DNA from: Desulfuromonadaceae bacterium
GTDB taxonomy: Bacteria > Desulfobacterota > Desulfuromonadia > Desulfuromonadales > Desulfuromonadaceae
Reading direction: 5' to 3'
Assembly: GCA_027065245.1 (NCBI GenBank)
Contig: JAMOOS010000060.1
Span: 1-17,339 of the forward strand
Length of the DNA stretch: 17,339 nucleotides
The notes beneath the pieces are model-generated. The model saw only the letters and a program-made list of their open reading frames with translations, was not told the origin of the DNA and did no database searches. Below are positions 6,166-14,973 of the stretch, piece after piece. Position 1 is the first letter of the stretch. The number at the start of each line of letters is the position of its first letter. A program made the translations under genes and the position numbers.

Positions 6166-6195
6166 GTTATACCAGAAGCCGGTTCCCGATGTCAA
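6166..6195 (-). promoter_or_regulatory. Sigma-70-type promoter of the tRNA-Ala gene
   Basis: On the minus strand TTGACA (6195-6190) is followed after 18 bp by TATAAC (6171-6166). The -35 is a full consensus match and the -10 matches five of six. The mature tRNA begins 11 bases after the -10, leaving a very short 5' leader. Confidence 0.8.
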
Positions 6196-6213
6196 CGCAT
6201 TTCTTGCCCAAAG

Positions 6214-7506
6214 TTACAATAGACTGGCCACACTGGCACAGGCAGCAGCAATAAGCAGCGGATGGCAGTGGCGAATACGGCCAAGGAACAGTTGAATCAG
6301 CACATAGCTGCTGAAACCAAAGGCCAGTCCGGTGGCGATGGAGTAACTGAGAGGCATCATGATTATGGTGAGAAAAGCCGGGGCGGCGATGGCAAAATCG
6401 CTGAAATCAATGACTGTTATGTTTCCCAGCATAAACAGACCGACAACAATCAGCGCTGGAGCGGTGGCGCAGGCGGGCACAATGGCGATAACCGGAGCGA
6501 AAAACAGCGCCGCCACAAACCACAGCGCCGTCACCACGCTGCTCAGACCGCTGCGTCCACCGGCAGCTACACCGCTGCCGGACTCAATGAAGGCGGTAGT
6601 GGTGCTGGTACCGAGCAAGGCACCGCCAATGGTAGCCAGGGCATCGACGGTTAGCAGCGGTGATATGGCAGGAATATCGCCGTCTTCTTCAACCATTCCG
6701 GCCTCACGGCACACTGCCACCAGCGAACCGAGGCTGTCGAACAGATCGACAAACATGAAGGAGAAGATACTCGACCACAGCGAGATGGTCAGGGCCGAAG
6801 TGATATCCAGCTTGAACAGCAACGGCAGAACAGACGGCGGCAAGGCCACCACACTGTCCGGCAACGGAGTAAATCCGGTAGCTATGGCCAGCAGTGTTGA
6901 TACGGCAATGCCGATGAGGATGGCTCCGCGCACCTGTTTGATCTGCAACACCAGCATCACCAGCAACCCGGCCAGACCGATGGCAACTTGCGGCGTAACG
7001 GCACCTAGGCGCACCAGAGTTGCCGGGCTGTCCACCACCAGGCCCATATTGCGCATGCCGATAAAAGCAATAAACAGGCCGATACCAACGGCGGTAGCCG
7101 CCTGCAGCGACGGCGGTATGGCTCGCACCAGATGTTCGCGTACTCCCAGCAGGCTAAGTAGCAGAAACAGTACCCCGGAGATAAACACCACCCCCAGCGC
7201 CGTCTGCCACGGCACCCCTTGCCCCAACACCAGGGTATAGGTGAAAAAGGCATTCAAGCCCATGCCCGGCGCCATCATAATGGGGGCATTGCATACCAGC
7301 GCCACCAGCAGAGTAGCCAGCGCCGCCGCCAGACAGGTTACACTGGTGAGAGCGCCACGCTCCATGCCGGTGGCAGCCAGCATGGATGGATGGACAAAGA
7401 TAATGTAGGCGGCAGTGAGAAAGGTGGTGGTACCGGCGATTATTTCGGTTTTGATGCTGCTGCCGCTGTCTTCCAGTCGAAAGCGGCGGATGAGATAATT
7501 TACCAT
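6214..7506 (-). CDS. NCS2/AzgA-family guanine/hypoxanthine-type purine permease
   Basis: The 430-residue membrane protein belongs to the AzgA/PbuG/GhxP branch of NCS2 purine permeases, which import adenine, guanine or hypoxanthine with protons. Supporting landmarks are the N-terminal EIIAGTTTFLTAAYIIFVHP, APGMGLNAFFTYT, GLFIAFIGMRNMGLVV, FMFVDLFDSLGSLV and LLGTSTTTAFIESGSGVAAGGRSGL, plus about 12-14 hydrophobic spans. Base specificity cannot be read. ATG 7506 is preferred over GTG 7515 because AAGG lies eight bases before it. It lies directly downstream of purC, separated by that gene's terminator hairpin, so salvage transport and de novo synthesis may be co-expressed by read-through. Confidence 0.9.
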   Translation of the reverse strand: MVNYLIRRFRLEDSGSSIKTEIIAGTTTFLTAAYIIFVHPSMLAATGMERGALTSVTCLAAALATLLVALVCNAPIMMAPGMGLNAFFTYTLVLGQGVPWQTALGVVFISGVLFLLLSLLGVREHLVRAIPPSLQAATAVGIGLFIAFIGMRNMGLVVDSPATLVRLGAVTPQVAIGLAGLLVMLVLQIKQVRGAILIGIAVSTLLAIATGFTPLPDSVVALPPSVLPLLFKLDITSALTISLWSSIFSFMFVDLFDSLGSLVAVCREAGMVEEDGDIPAISPLLTVDALATIGGALLGTSTTTAFIESGSGVAAGGRSGLSSVVTALWFVAALFFAPVIAIVPACATAPALIVVGLFMLGNITVIDFSDFAIAAPAFLTIIMMPLSYSIATGLAFGFSSYVLIQLFLGRIRHCHPLLIAAACASVASLL

Positions 7507-7535
7507 TGCTGTCACCTTGCAACGTTTACCGGGTC

Positions 7536-7571
7536 AAAACACGACGGGGATGCCGTAAGCATCCCCGTCGT
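7536..7571 (-). terminator. Hairpin terminator/attenuator between purC and the purine permease gene
   Basis: A perfect 13-bp GC-rich stem (7541-7553 with 7559-7571) has a five-base loop. Read on the minus strand it is followed by G then TTTT. It lies 22 bp after the purC stop and 34 bp before the permease start. The U-tract is short, so partial read-through is plausible. No purine riboswitch fold was seen here. Confidence 0.75.
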
Positions 7572-7593
7572 AGTTGTAAATCAGCGCGGAAAG

Positions 7594-8529
7594 CTAATGA
7601 GCACAGCCACCGCCACAGCACTTGTGCGCCGCCATTTTTAACGGTGCCGCTCCGGTGAGTCGAGTGAGCGCCTCCATGTATTTTTGCGCTGTTTTGGCAA
7701 CAATATCGTCCGGCAGCGGCGGGGCCGGCGCGGTTTTGCCCCAATCCAGCGTCTCCAGATAGTCACGCAAAAACTGCTTGTCAAAACTGGGCTGCGGCCC
7801 GCCGGGACAATACTGATCCTTGGGCCAGAAACGGGAGGAATCGGGAGTAAGCGCCTCGTCAATCCACATCAGCTCACCATCACAGATACCAAACTCAAAT
7901 TTGGTATCAGCGATAATAATTCCCTTGGCGTCGGCAATATCGCGAGCGCGCTCATAAATAGCTATGGAGATGGCACGAATTTTTTCCGCCACCTCGGCAC
8001 CACACAGATCTACCACCTTGTCAAAGGGGATATTCTCGTCGTGATCACCCAGCTCCGCTTTGGTGGAGGGGGTAAAAATAACCTGTGGCAATTTGTCGCT
8101 CTGGCGCAGTCCGGCAGGCAGCGCAATGCCGCAAATGCTCCCGTGCTGCTGGTATTCCTTCCAGCCGGAACCGGAGAGGTAGCCGCGCACGATACATTCC
8201 ACCGCCAGCGGCTGCGCCTTTTTCACCAGCATGCTGCGCCCTTCGAGCTGCTCGCGATACTGGTGGGTTACGGCGGGGAAATCATCCACTTCAGTGGAAA
8301 CAATATGATTGGGAATGATATCCTCCATCTGACTGAACCAGAATTTGGAGATCTCGGTAAGGACATAGCCCTTGTTGGGAATACCCTCCTCCATGATCAC
8401 ATCAAAGGCGGATATACGGTCACTGGTCACAATGAGCAGGTACTCGCCCACATCGTAGATATCGCGCACCTTGCCCTGATTGACCAGTTTAAGTTCCGGA
8501 CAGTTGCTCTGCTTAACAATTTTGCTCAT
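7594..8529 (-). CDS. purC: Phosphoribosylaminoimidazole-succinocarboxamide synthase (SAICAR synthetase)
   Basis: PurC joins aspartate to carboxyaminoimidazole ribotide using ATP in de novo purine synthesis (cytosolic). The 311-residue protein has the family motifs in order: nucleotide-binding GKVRDIYDVG, TSDRISAFDVIM, VECIVRGYLSGSGWKEYQ, TPSTKAELGDHDENI, IIADTKFEFG and DEALTPDSSRFWP. It is the longer-type PurC of about 295-300 residues. The last 14 residues (298-311) form an extra tail ending in HKCCGGGCAH, which is not part of the catalytic fold and looks metal-binding. ATG 8529 lies 6 bp after the ppiD stop with a weak ribosome site, so translational coupling to ppiD is likely. Confidence 0.96.
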   Translation of the reverse strand: MSKIVKQSNCPELKLVNQGKVRDIYDVGEYLLIVTSDRISAFDVIMEEGIPNKGYVLTEISKFWFSQMEDIIPNHIVSTEVDDFPAVTHQYREQLEGRSMLVKKAQPLAVECIVRGYLSGSGWKEYQQHGSICGIALPAGLRQSDKLPQVIFTPSTKAELGDHDENIPFDKVVDLCGAEVAEKIRAISIAIYERARDIADAKGIIIADTKFEFGICDGELMWIDEALTPDSSRFWPKDQYCPGGPQPSFDKQFLRDYLETLDWGKTAPAPPLPDDIVAKTAQKYMEALTRLTGAAPLKMAAHKCCGGGCAH

Positions 8530-8535
8530 AACGGT

Positions 8536-10470
8536 CTATTTCCCTTCGATGGAACGGAGTATTGAGGGCGAGTAAACGATGTCCGCCTGCTCACGCAACT
8601 CTTTGAGGCGCTTCTGTAAAACTTCGCTGCGTTTACGCTGTAACACCTGCTGGCGCAGTTTTTCCGACCCCTCCTCAGTCAATCCCTGGGGATCAGCCGG
8701 TTTGATCTGCTTCAGGCGAACTACATAAAATGTGTCGCCGTTGCGATATACCTTGTCTGCCAGCGGCTTCTTGACAGTGAGGGCAAAAGCATCCTCCAGC
8801 AGACCATCTATCCGGCCCAGTTTGGGGATACCGAAACGGGCGGCACGACTGAACAGACCGGTTTCACCGATGAGGTTCTTCTCCGGAGCAACATCGGCCA
8901 TCCTTTTACCGGCTTTCAGCTGCTCTAGTGCCTTTTTCGCGTATTCTTCAGCCAGTTCAACCGTCCGTTTGGCGATAATGGCTTCATCCACTTTGGCACG
9001 CACATCATCGTACGCGGGGATATAGCTGTCCTTGCTTTCGGCAACAGACCACAACAGTATATCATGGCCTACTTTTACCGGCGCCATCAGTTTACCCACC
9101 GGCGCGCTGAATACCTTGTTGAGCAAAGCCGGGGTGCCGCCGATGCCGGGAATCGGCGCACCGTTGGCAAACAGCGGGGTGTGTTCAACCTTGGCACCCA
9201 AAGCCTTGGCTGCAGCCTCAATATCGCCGCTTTTGCGATTGATATTGTAGGCGTCCATGGCTTTTTCATACAGCAGCCGCTCACACTTCTCTTTTCTGGC
9301 GGCGGCAACCACCTGGTCTTTTACCTGATCCAGTTCCTTGAAACCGGCGTCTATCCGTCCCTTGCACTGGATAATGTGAAAACCGAAGCGGCTGCGCACC
9401 ACATCGCTCAGTTCTCCGGCACGCAAGGCAAACGCTGCCTTCTCAAATGCCGGTACCATGGCGCCATGGGGGAAATAGCCAAGATACCCACCCTTGGCGG
9501 CACTGCCTTTATCGTCGGAGTATTTCTTTGCCAGTTCGGCAAAATCTGCACCATTCTTGGCTTTCTTCAGAATTTCCTCGGCCAGTTGCCGTTTTTTGGC
9601 CACCGTCTCTTTGTCGGCCTTGGGATCTACCAAAACGAGGATATGTGCAGCAGCCACCTGCTCTTTGACCGCGTATTGCGACAGGTGACGGTTGTAGTAA
9701 CGGGCGATCTCGTCGTCAGTCAGCTGCAATTCGTCACCACAACTGTCGCCAGCCAACTTTACATACGCCAGTGACCGCTGAGGCGGCACACGAAAATCAT
9801 CTTTATGGGCAGCAAAATACTCTTCACCCTTTTTGCGGTTAAGAATCACTTTGCTTACAAAGGATTCAGCCACAAAGGGGATAAATTCGAGATTGATCTT
9901 CTCGTTGGCGTTGCGGTATTCCTCAGCCACCTCGTCATCGCTCACCGTTACCGACGCCATGATGGCCTGACGCGCCTTGTCCTGCAACATCTGCTGGCGC
10001 TCCATGGCTTCGAACTCCTCGGGCTTGAGACGCTGATAACCCAGCACCGTGGTATAGCGCTGTTTGTCAAACTTGCCATCAACCTGAAAGGCGGGAATTG
10101 AGGCGATGGCCTTGACCAGCTCTTCGCGAGTGACGGTAACCCCCAAACGATCGGCTTCCTGAATCAACAGCTTCATATCGACGAGGCGGTTAATGGCCTG
10201 CCGATCGAGATTAAGCTGCTTGGCAACCTCGGGTGTGAAACGTTCCCCGTACATGCGCCGGTAGAAATTATTAATATAATCGTATGAGCTCTTGAACTCG
10301 TCATAAGTGATGTCGTCGCCGTTGACACGCGCGGCCACGGTCATACGGTCGTTCTGACTTCTACCCTTACCCCACACCAGGAAGATAGTGCCAATAAAAG
10401 TTGCGATAATTACCCAGAAAACCACCTGAACCAGGGCGGTTTTCTGTTTTTTTCTGATCAGATCCAGCAT
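8536..10470 (-). CDS. ppiD: Membrane-anchored periplasmic folding factor PpiD (parvulin-type)
   Basis: PpiD helps newly exported outer-membrane and periplasmic proteins fold. The 644-residue protein is anchored by one N-terminal helix (about 13-34). A SurA/PpiD chaperone region follows (about 40-180), then a central parvulin domain (about 272-371; AAAHILV, YSDDKGSAAKGGYLGYF, FGFHIIQ), then a long C-terminal chaperone-like region. Length is in the usual PpiD range. ATG 10470 is preceded by AAGGAG at ten bases. It heads the minus-strand run ppiD-purC and is divergent from mreB. Both belong to cell-envelope biogenesis, but a functional link is inference. Confidence 0.9.
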   Translation of the reverse strand: MLDLIRKKQKTALVQVVFWVIIATFIGTIFLVWGKGRSQNDRMTVAARVNGDDITYDEFKSSYDYINNFYRRMYGERFTPEVAKQLNLDRQAINRLVDMKLLIQEADRLGVTVTREELVKAIASIPAFQVDGKFDKQRYTTVLGYQRLKPEEFEAMERQQMLQDKARQAIMASVTVSDDEVAEEYRNANEKINLEFIPFVAESFVSKVILNRKKGEEYFAAHKDDFRVPPQRSLAYVKLAGDSCGDELQLTDDEIARYYNRHLSQYAVKEQVAAAHILVLVDPKADKETVAKKRQLAEEILKKAKNGADFAELAKKYSDDKGSAAKGGYLGYFPHGAMVPAFEKAAFALRAGELSDVVRSRFGFHIIQCKGRIDAGFKELDQVKDQVVAAARKEKCERLLYEKAMDAYNINRKSGDIEAAAKALGAKVEHTPLFANGAPIPGIGGTPALLNKVFSAPVGKLMAPVKVGHDILLWSVAESKDSYIPAYDDVRAKVDEAIIAKRTVELAEEYAKKALEQLKAGKRMADVAPEKNLIGETGLFSRAARFGIPKLGRIDGLLEDAFALTVKKPLADKVYRNGDTFYVVRLKQIKPADPQGLTEEGSEKLRQQVLQRKRSEVLQKRLKELREQADIVYSPSILRSIEGK

Positions 10471-10498
10471 AAGCGGTTTTCTCCTTGTCGAACGTGAG

Positions 10499-10504
10499 AT
10501 TATA
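10499..10504 (-). promoter_or_regulatory. Candidate -10 element for ppiD-purC
   Basis: On the minus strand TATAAT (10504-10499) is a perfect -10 hexamer, 28 bases before the ppiD start codon. No good -35 sits at 16-18 bp; a TTGACG lies further away, with a 25-bp spacer. An activator may be needed, or the match may be chance. Confidence 0.4.
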
Positions 10505-10670
10505 CGGTAAAAATCAGCATCGCATATTACGTCAATGTTCCCGAAAATTGCAATAGTTTTCCCGCTGATTGTCCTTGAGCATCCTGCCTCTTTCTGCTAG
10601 GTTGAAAATTTTCACGCTTATCCGAATCGCTACGATTAATTTTATACAAGCACAAAAGGAATCTGCGCCT
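10505..10670. other. Divergent ppiD/mreB intergenic region
   Basis: This AT-rich stretch separates divergent ppiD and mreB and must hold the mreB operon promoter. Possible plus-strand elements are TTGAGC with TAGGTT at 17-bp spacing (about 10574-10602) and TATACA near 10643, all imperfect. TGAAAATTTTCA (10603-10614) is a perfect 12-bp palindrome that might be an operator. I see no RNA gene or ORF here. Confidence 0.4.
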
Positions 10671-11714
10671 ATGTTCAATCTGTTCAACATTATCTGGGGA
10701 ATGTTCTCCAATGATCTGGCCATCGACCTCGGCACTGCCAACACCCTGGTGTACCTTAAAGGCAAAGGGATAGTCGTCAGCGAACCGTCGGTAGTGGCAG
10801 TGCAAAAAGACGCCAACGGCGCCAAAAAAGTGCTGGCGGTGGGGATGGAAGCAAAGAAAATGCTCGGGCGTACCCCCGGCAGTATCGTTGCCATCCGCCC
10901 CATGAAGGACGGCGTTATTGCCGATTTTGACATCACCGAGGAGATGCTGCGCTACTTCATCCACAAGGTTCACAACCGCAAGGCGCTGGTACGGCCACGC
11001 ATTGTTATCTGCGTTCCTTCCGGCATCACTCAGGTGGAAAAACGCGCGGTCAAGGAATCGGCGGAATCGGCCGGCGCGCGCGAGGTGTATCTAATTGAGG
11101 AACCCATGGCCGCCGCCATCGGTGCCGGGCTGCCCATCACCGAAGCCAACGGCAACATGATTGTCGATATCGGCGGCGGCACCACTGAGGTGGCCATCAT
11201 CTCCCTGGCCGGGATCGTCTACGCCCAGAGTGTGCGCGTCGGCGGCGACAAACTGGATGAAGCCATCGTACAGTACATCAAGCGCAAGTACAATATGCTC
11301 ATCGGTGAGCGCACTGCCGAGCAGGTAAAAATTACCATCGGCAGCGCCCACCCCGGTGAGGAGGAATCCACCATCGACGTCAAGGGTCGCGATCTGGTAT
11401 CCGGCATTCCGCGCACTCTGGAAATCAACTCCAAGGAGATTCGCGAGGCTCTGGCCGAAACGGTAAACGCCATCGTCGAAGCGGTGCGTGTGGCGTTGGA
11501 GCGTACCCCACCGGAACTGGCGGCCGATATTGTCGATCGCGGCATTATTCTGGCCGGCGGCGGTGCCCAACTGGACAACCTCGACGAACTGCTGCGTAAA
11601 GAAACCGGCCTGCCGGTGGTTGTAGCCGAAGATCCCATGTCGTGCGTAGTCCTCGGCTCCGGCACGGTACTCGATGAACTGGAGCTGTTGCGCCGGGTAG
11701 CCATCGCCACCTGA
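10671..11714 (+). CDS. mreB: Rod shape-determining actin homologue MreB
   Basis: MreB polymerises on the inner membrane and positions the lateral-wall synthesis machinery. The 347-residue product has the actin-family nucleotide-binding motifs: phosphate 1 (IDLGTANTLVY), VIADFDITEEML, EEPMAAAIGAGLP, phosphate 2 (VDIGGGTTEVA) and the adenosine motif (ILAGGGAQL). A hydrophobic amphipathic N-terminus (MFNLFNIIWGMFSNDLAI) fits membrane binding. ATG 10671 is chosen from MreB alignments known to me, with AAAGGA 11 bases upstream; an upstream in-frame start at 10569 would add unrelated residues. It opens the mre-mrd cluster. Confidence 0.97.
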   Translation: MFNLFNIIWGMFSNDLAIDLGTANTLVYLKGKGIVVSEPSVVAVQKDANGAKKVLAVGMEAKKMLGRTPGSIVAIRPMKDGVIADFDITEEMLRYFIHKVHNRKALVRPRIVICVPSGITQVEKRAVKESAESAGAREVYLIEEPMAAAIGAGLPITEANGNMIVDIGGGTTEVAIISLAGIVYAQSVRVGGDKLDEAIVQYIKRKYNMLIGERTAEQVKITIGSAHPGEEESTIDVKGRDLVSGIPRTLEINSKEIREALAETVNAIVEAVRVALERTPPELAADIVDRGIILAGGGAQLDNLDELLRKETGLPVVVAEDPMSCVVLGSGTVLDELELLRRVAIAT

Positions 11715-11774
11715 TGGCCGCATACGTTATCAGCCGCTGACAAGTTTGCTCCTTTTTCATAGCCAGAACCGCCC

Positions 11775-12593
11775 ATGCTGGAGTTTTTCAAAACACATCG
11801 CCCCAAGCTGCTCTTCGGCATTCTGTTTATGTCGGCGCTGCTGGTGTATTCACACAACCTGCGCCAACGCAACCATACGTCGCTGTTTGAAATGGCGGTG
11901 ATACAACTCACCGCCCCGATTTTTCAGGCAGTGGAAAACACCAGCTCCGATCTGCAGCGGCTATGGGATAACTACATCAACCTGGTAGATGTTCGCCGCC
12001 GTAATCTGCTGCTGCAACAACAGCTTATTGAGCAACGCCGCCAGTTACTGGCTCTGCGCGAGATCGCCCAGGAAAATATCCGCCTGAAAAAGCTGCTCGA
12101 ATTCCATGATAACCTCGGCACCACCACGGTGCCGGCACGCATAATCGCCGAGGACGCCGCCGCGTGGTTCCGCACAGTAACCATTAACAAAGGGCGCGAT
12201 GACGGCATTCGCGAAGGACTGCCGGTGGTGGTAGCCGAAGGGGTTGTAGGTCGAGTGATAAAATGCGCTCCCCACAATGCCAGGGTACTGCTCAGCGTCG
12301 ACGCCGCTTCGGAAATAGCCGCCCTGGTGCAACGTAATCGTACCCGTGGCATCTGCCGTGGCATGGGTACCACCATGAGTTTCGATTACGCCCTGCGCGA
12401 CAGGGATATCAAGCCTGGTGATAACGTAGTGACATCCGGTACCGGCGGCATATTCCCCAAAGGTCTGCCTCTGGGCACAGTTACTGCTGTTGTCAAACAC
12501 AACTACGGTCTGTTCCAGACCCTCACCATCACCCCCAGCGTTGATTTCTCCCGCCTAGAAGACGTACTGGTAATTATTCCGGAGCAATCATGA
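11775..12593 (+). CDS. mreC: Rod shape-determining protein MreC
   Basis: MreC is a bitopic membrane protein that links MreB to the periplasmic cell-wall synthases and activates PBP2. The 272-residue protein has a cytoplasmic Lys/Arg-rich start, one membrane helix (about 12-27), a coiled coil (about 65-110, rich in Leu, Gln and Arg), and two beta-barrel regions containing VVAEGVVGRVI and the hallmark VVTSGTGGIFPKGLPLG. It lies 60 bp after mreB with only a weak ribosome site, and its TGA overlaps the mreD ATG by 4 bp. Confidence 0.95.
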   Translation: MLEFFKTHRPKLLFGILFMSALLVYSHNLRQRNHTSLFEMAVIQLTAPIFQAVENTSSDLQRLWDNYINLVDVRRRNLLLQQQLIEQRRQLLALREIAQENIRLKKLLEFHDNLGTTTVPARIIAEDAAAWFRTVTINKGRDDGIREGLPVVVAEGVVGRVIKCAPHNARVLLSVDAASEIAALVQRNRTRGICRGMGTTMSFDYALRDRDIKPGDNVVTSGTGGIFPKGLPLGTVTAVVKHNYGLFQTLTITPSVDFSRLEDVLVIIPEQS

Positions 12594-13114
12594 AGCGACT
12601 GCTGGCTTACCTGCTGTGTGCAACATTGTTTATCGTGTTGCAGGCGACGGTTTTTCCGTTAATTGTCGGTACTTCGCTGCAACCGAATCTGCTACTGCTG
12701 CTGGTGTTGTACCTGGGACTATACGAAAAATCGTTGTTCGGCGCTTTTACATCCTGGCTGCTGGGCTGCATGCTGGATGTGTTCAGCGGCACAACGTTGG
12801 GGCTGTACGGCATGATCATGCTGCTGACATTCTGTATCACGTGCGTCGGCAGCCGCAAATTGAATTTTGACAGTGATATAGTCATCTTCGTTACCACCCT
12901 TATCGGCACCGCCATCCATGCAATCCTGCTAATCTTAATGCTGATCATCTTTGCCACCGCTCAGCGCAGCTGGTGCTGCGTGCTGCCATACCTGCCGGTG
13001 CATCTGCTGGTCAATCAACTGGCGGTCCTGATACTGCTGCCGTTGGTACATGTCATCAACAAGCGGCGCAAACCAAATCCCGCCACATCCAGGGGAGATT
13101 GTGCATGGCTCTAA
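12590..13114 (+). CDS. mreD: Rod shape-determining membrane protein MreD
   Basis: MreD is a small polytopic membrane partner of MreC in the elongasome. The 174-residue product is almost entirely hydrophobic, with about five to six spans, and contains the typical PNLLLLLVLYLGLYE and GALTSWLLG-like (GAFTSWLLGCMLDVFSG) region followed by LGLYG. It starts within the mreC stop (ATGA overlap) behind a GGAG. It overlaps mrdA by 10 bp. Its primary sequence is poorly conserved in general, and position in the cluster makes the call secure. Confidence 0.92.
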   Translation: MKRLLAYLLCATLFIVLQATVFPLIVGTSLQPNLLLLLVLYLGLYEKSLFGAFTSWLLGCMLDVFSGTTLGLYGMIMLLTFCITCVGSRKLNFDSDIVIFVTTLIGTAIHAILLILMLIIFATAQRSWCCVLPYLPVHLLVNQLAVLILLPLVHVINKRRKPNPATSRGDCAWL

Positions 13115-14970
13115 ACTCCCCACCGCCTGATGATGCGCTACGCACGCGCAGATTTGCCGTCATCACCGCACTGGCACTGTTGTTTTTTGCTGTACTCACC
13201 GTGCGCTTGTGGTATCTACAGGTAATCAGCGTCAATCGCTATCAGTTGCTGGCGCAAAAAAACCGCACGCGCTATGTTCCCATCGCCGCTCCACGCGGCG
13301 AGATTTACGACCGCAAAGGCAGATTGCTGGTGGGCAACCGGCCCGCGTTTACCGTGGCAGTCTCTCGTCAGGACGTGGTGGACAAGGAACAGCTGCTCAG
13401 CCGCCTGGCCACCTACCTGCATTGCGACAAACAGCAACTGGAACAAATATGGCAGAAACACCGCTACTATCCACGCTATCGCCCCATCCCCCTCAAACGC
13501 GATATCGACCGTGACACCGTCGATGTGCTGACAGAGCATTCCATCGAACTGCCCGGCATGCTCATAGAGGTGCAGCCGGTACGCTCCTACCCTTACCACG
13601 AAGCAGCGGCACACCTGTTCGGCCATATCGGCGCCATTACCGAAGAAGAGCTGCAACTGCCCCGCTACAGCGACTACCACGCCGGTGAATACATCGGTAA
13701 AAGCGGGTTGGAAAAGCATCTGGAACAGTACCTTAAAGGGGTGGCGGGAGAAAAACTGCTTGAAGTGGATGTAAAGGGGCAGGAATTACGCCAGTTACAG
13801 ATACGCGAACCGCTACCGGGACGCAACGTTATCCTCACCATCGACCGCGATCTGCAGTTATGCACCGAACACGCCTTTGGCGACCAGGCCGGAGCCGCCG
13901 TTGTAATCGACGTAAATAATGGCGATATCCTCGCCATGGTCAGCCGCCCCGCTTTTGATCCGGAGCTGTTCGCCGTCGGCATCAGCAATGACAACTGGCG
14001 CAAACTGATGAACAACCCCGATCATCCCCTGCAGGCGCGCGCCGTAAGCGGCCAGTACCCGCCGGGCTCAACCTACAAGATGGTTACCGCACTGGCTGCC
14101 CTCGACGCCGGGGTGATAACACCGCACACCAGCGTGAACTGTACCGGCCGCCTGCCGGTGGGGAATCGCGATTTCCGTTGCTGGAAAAAAACCGGCCATG
14201 GCCCCACTACCCTGCGCAAAGCTCTACGCGAAAGCTGTGATGTATGGTTTTATCAGGTAGCGCTTAATCTGGGTATTGAGCGGATGTCGGCCATGGCACG
14301 CCAACTGGGATTGGGCCGCAGCTACGCTCTGCCACTGGACAATGTTCGTGCCGGACTGATACCGGATAAACAATGGAAGCGCCGCCGCTACAACCGGCCC
14401 TGGTACAAAGGCGAAACCGCCATCGCCGCCATCGGCCAAGGTTACGTTCTGGCCACCCCCCTGCAACTGGCGGTGATGATGAGCACCATCGCCAATGGCG
14501 GCACACTGTTCAAACCGCAGCTGGTACGTCAGATCAGCGATGCAAACGGCAATATCATCAAACAATACCCGGCCCAGGTCATTCATGGTTCAACCTTGAA
14601 CCGGCGCCACCTGGTCAAGGTAAAACAGGGACTGGAAGATGTGGTAAACAATCCGCGCGGTACTGGTAAAGCCTGCGCTCTGAAAACAATAAAAGTGGCC
14701 GGAAAAACCGGTACCGCCCAGGTTATCCGCCTTAAGGATGATCCTGCCGACGGCAGCAAACCGGACAAAGAAAAAATTGCCTATCGCCACCGCGATCATG
14801 CCCTGTTTGTCGCTTACGCCCCCGCTGACAAACCACAGATTGCTTTAGCGGTAATCGTAGAACACGGCCAGCACGGCGGCAGCGCCGCCGCCCCCATAGC
14901 AAAAAAGATCTTCCAGCAGTATTTCGGCCTCGGTCAAGCCAGAACGATCACTAACCACAACGGAGAATAA
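13105..14970 (+). CDS. mrdA: Penicillin-binding protein 2, elongation-specific peptidoglycan transpeptidase
   Basis: PBP2 cross-links new peptidoglycan in the side wall in partnership with RodA. The 621-residue protein has a cytoplasmic Arg-rich start, one membrane anchor (about 17-40), a PBP dimerisation domain (starting near PRGEIYDRKG, 63-72) and a transpeptidase domain. The active-site motifs are complete: S322-x2-K325 (YPPGSTYK), S377-C-D379 (the usual PBP2 form of SxN) and K534-T-G536 (AGKTGTAQ). The ATG at 13105 has AGGGGAG at good spacing and overlaps mreD by 10 bp; the longer reading from 12973 lies mostly inside mreD. The gene ends 3 bp before rodA. Confidence 0.97.
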   Translation: MALNSPPPDDALRTRRFAVITALALLFFAVLTVRLWYLQVISVNRYQLLAQKNRTRYVPIAAPRGEIYDRKGRLLVGNRPAFTVAVSRQDVVDKEQLLSRLATYLHCDKQQLEQIWQKHRYYPRYRPIPLKRDIDRDTVDVLTEHSIELPGMLIEVQPVRSYPYHEAAAHLFGHIGAITEEELQLPRYSDYHAGEYIGKSGLEKHLEQYLKGVAGEKLLEVDVKGQELRQLQIREPLPGRNVILTIDRDLQLCTEHAFGDQAGAAVVIDVNNGDILAMVSRPAFDPELFAVGISNDNWRKLMNNPDHPLQARAVSGQYPPGSTYKMVTALAALDAGVITPHTSVNCTGRLPVGNRDFRCWKKTGHGPTTLRKALRESCDVWFYQVALNLGIERMSAMARQLGLGRSYALPLDNVRAGLIPDKQWKRRRYNRPWYKGETAIAAIGQGYVLATPLQLAVMMSTIANGGTLFKPQLVRQISDANGNIIKQYPAQVIHGSTLNRRHLVKVKQGLEDVVNNPRGTGKACALKTIKVAGKTGTAQVIRLKDDPADGSKPDKEKIAYRHRDHALFVAYAPADKPQIALAVIVEHGQHGGSAAAPIAKKIFQQYFGLGQARTITNHNGE

Positions 14971-14973
14971 CAG

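Noticed and set aside
7507..7540. Purine riboswitch before the permease gene
   Set aside because: The space is only about 34 bp beyond the hairpin and shows no three-way junction or conserved purine-aptamer core.
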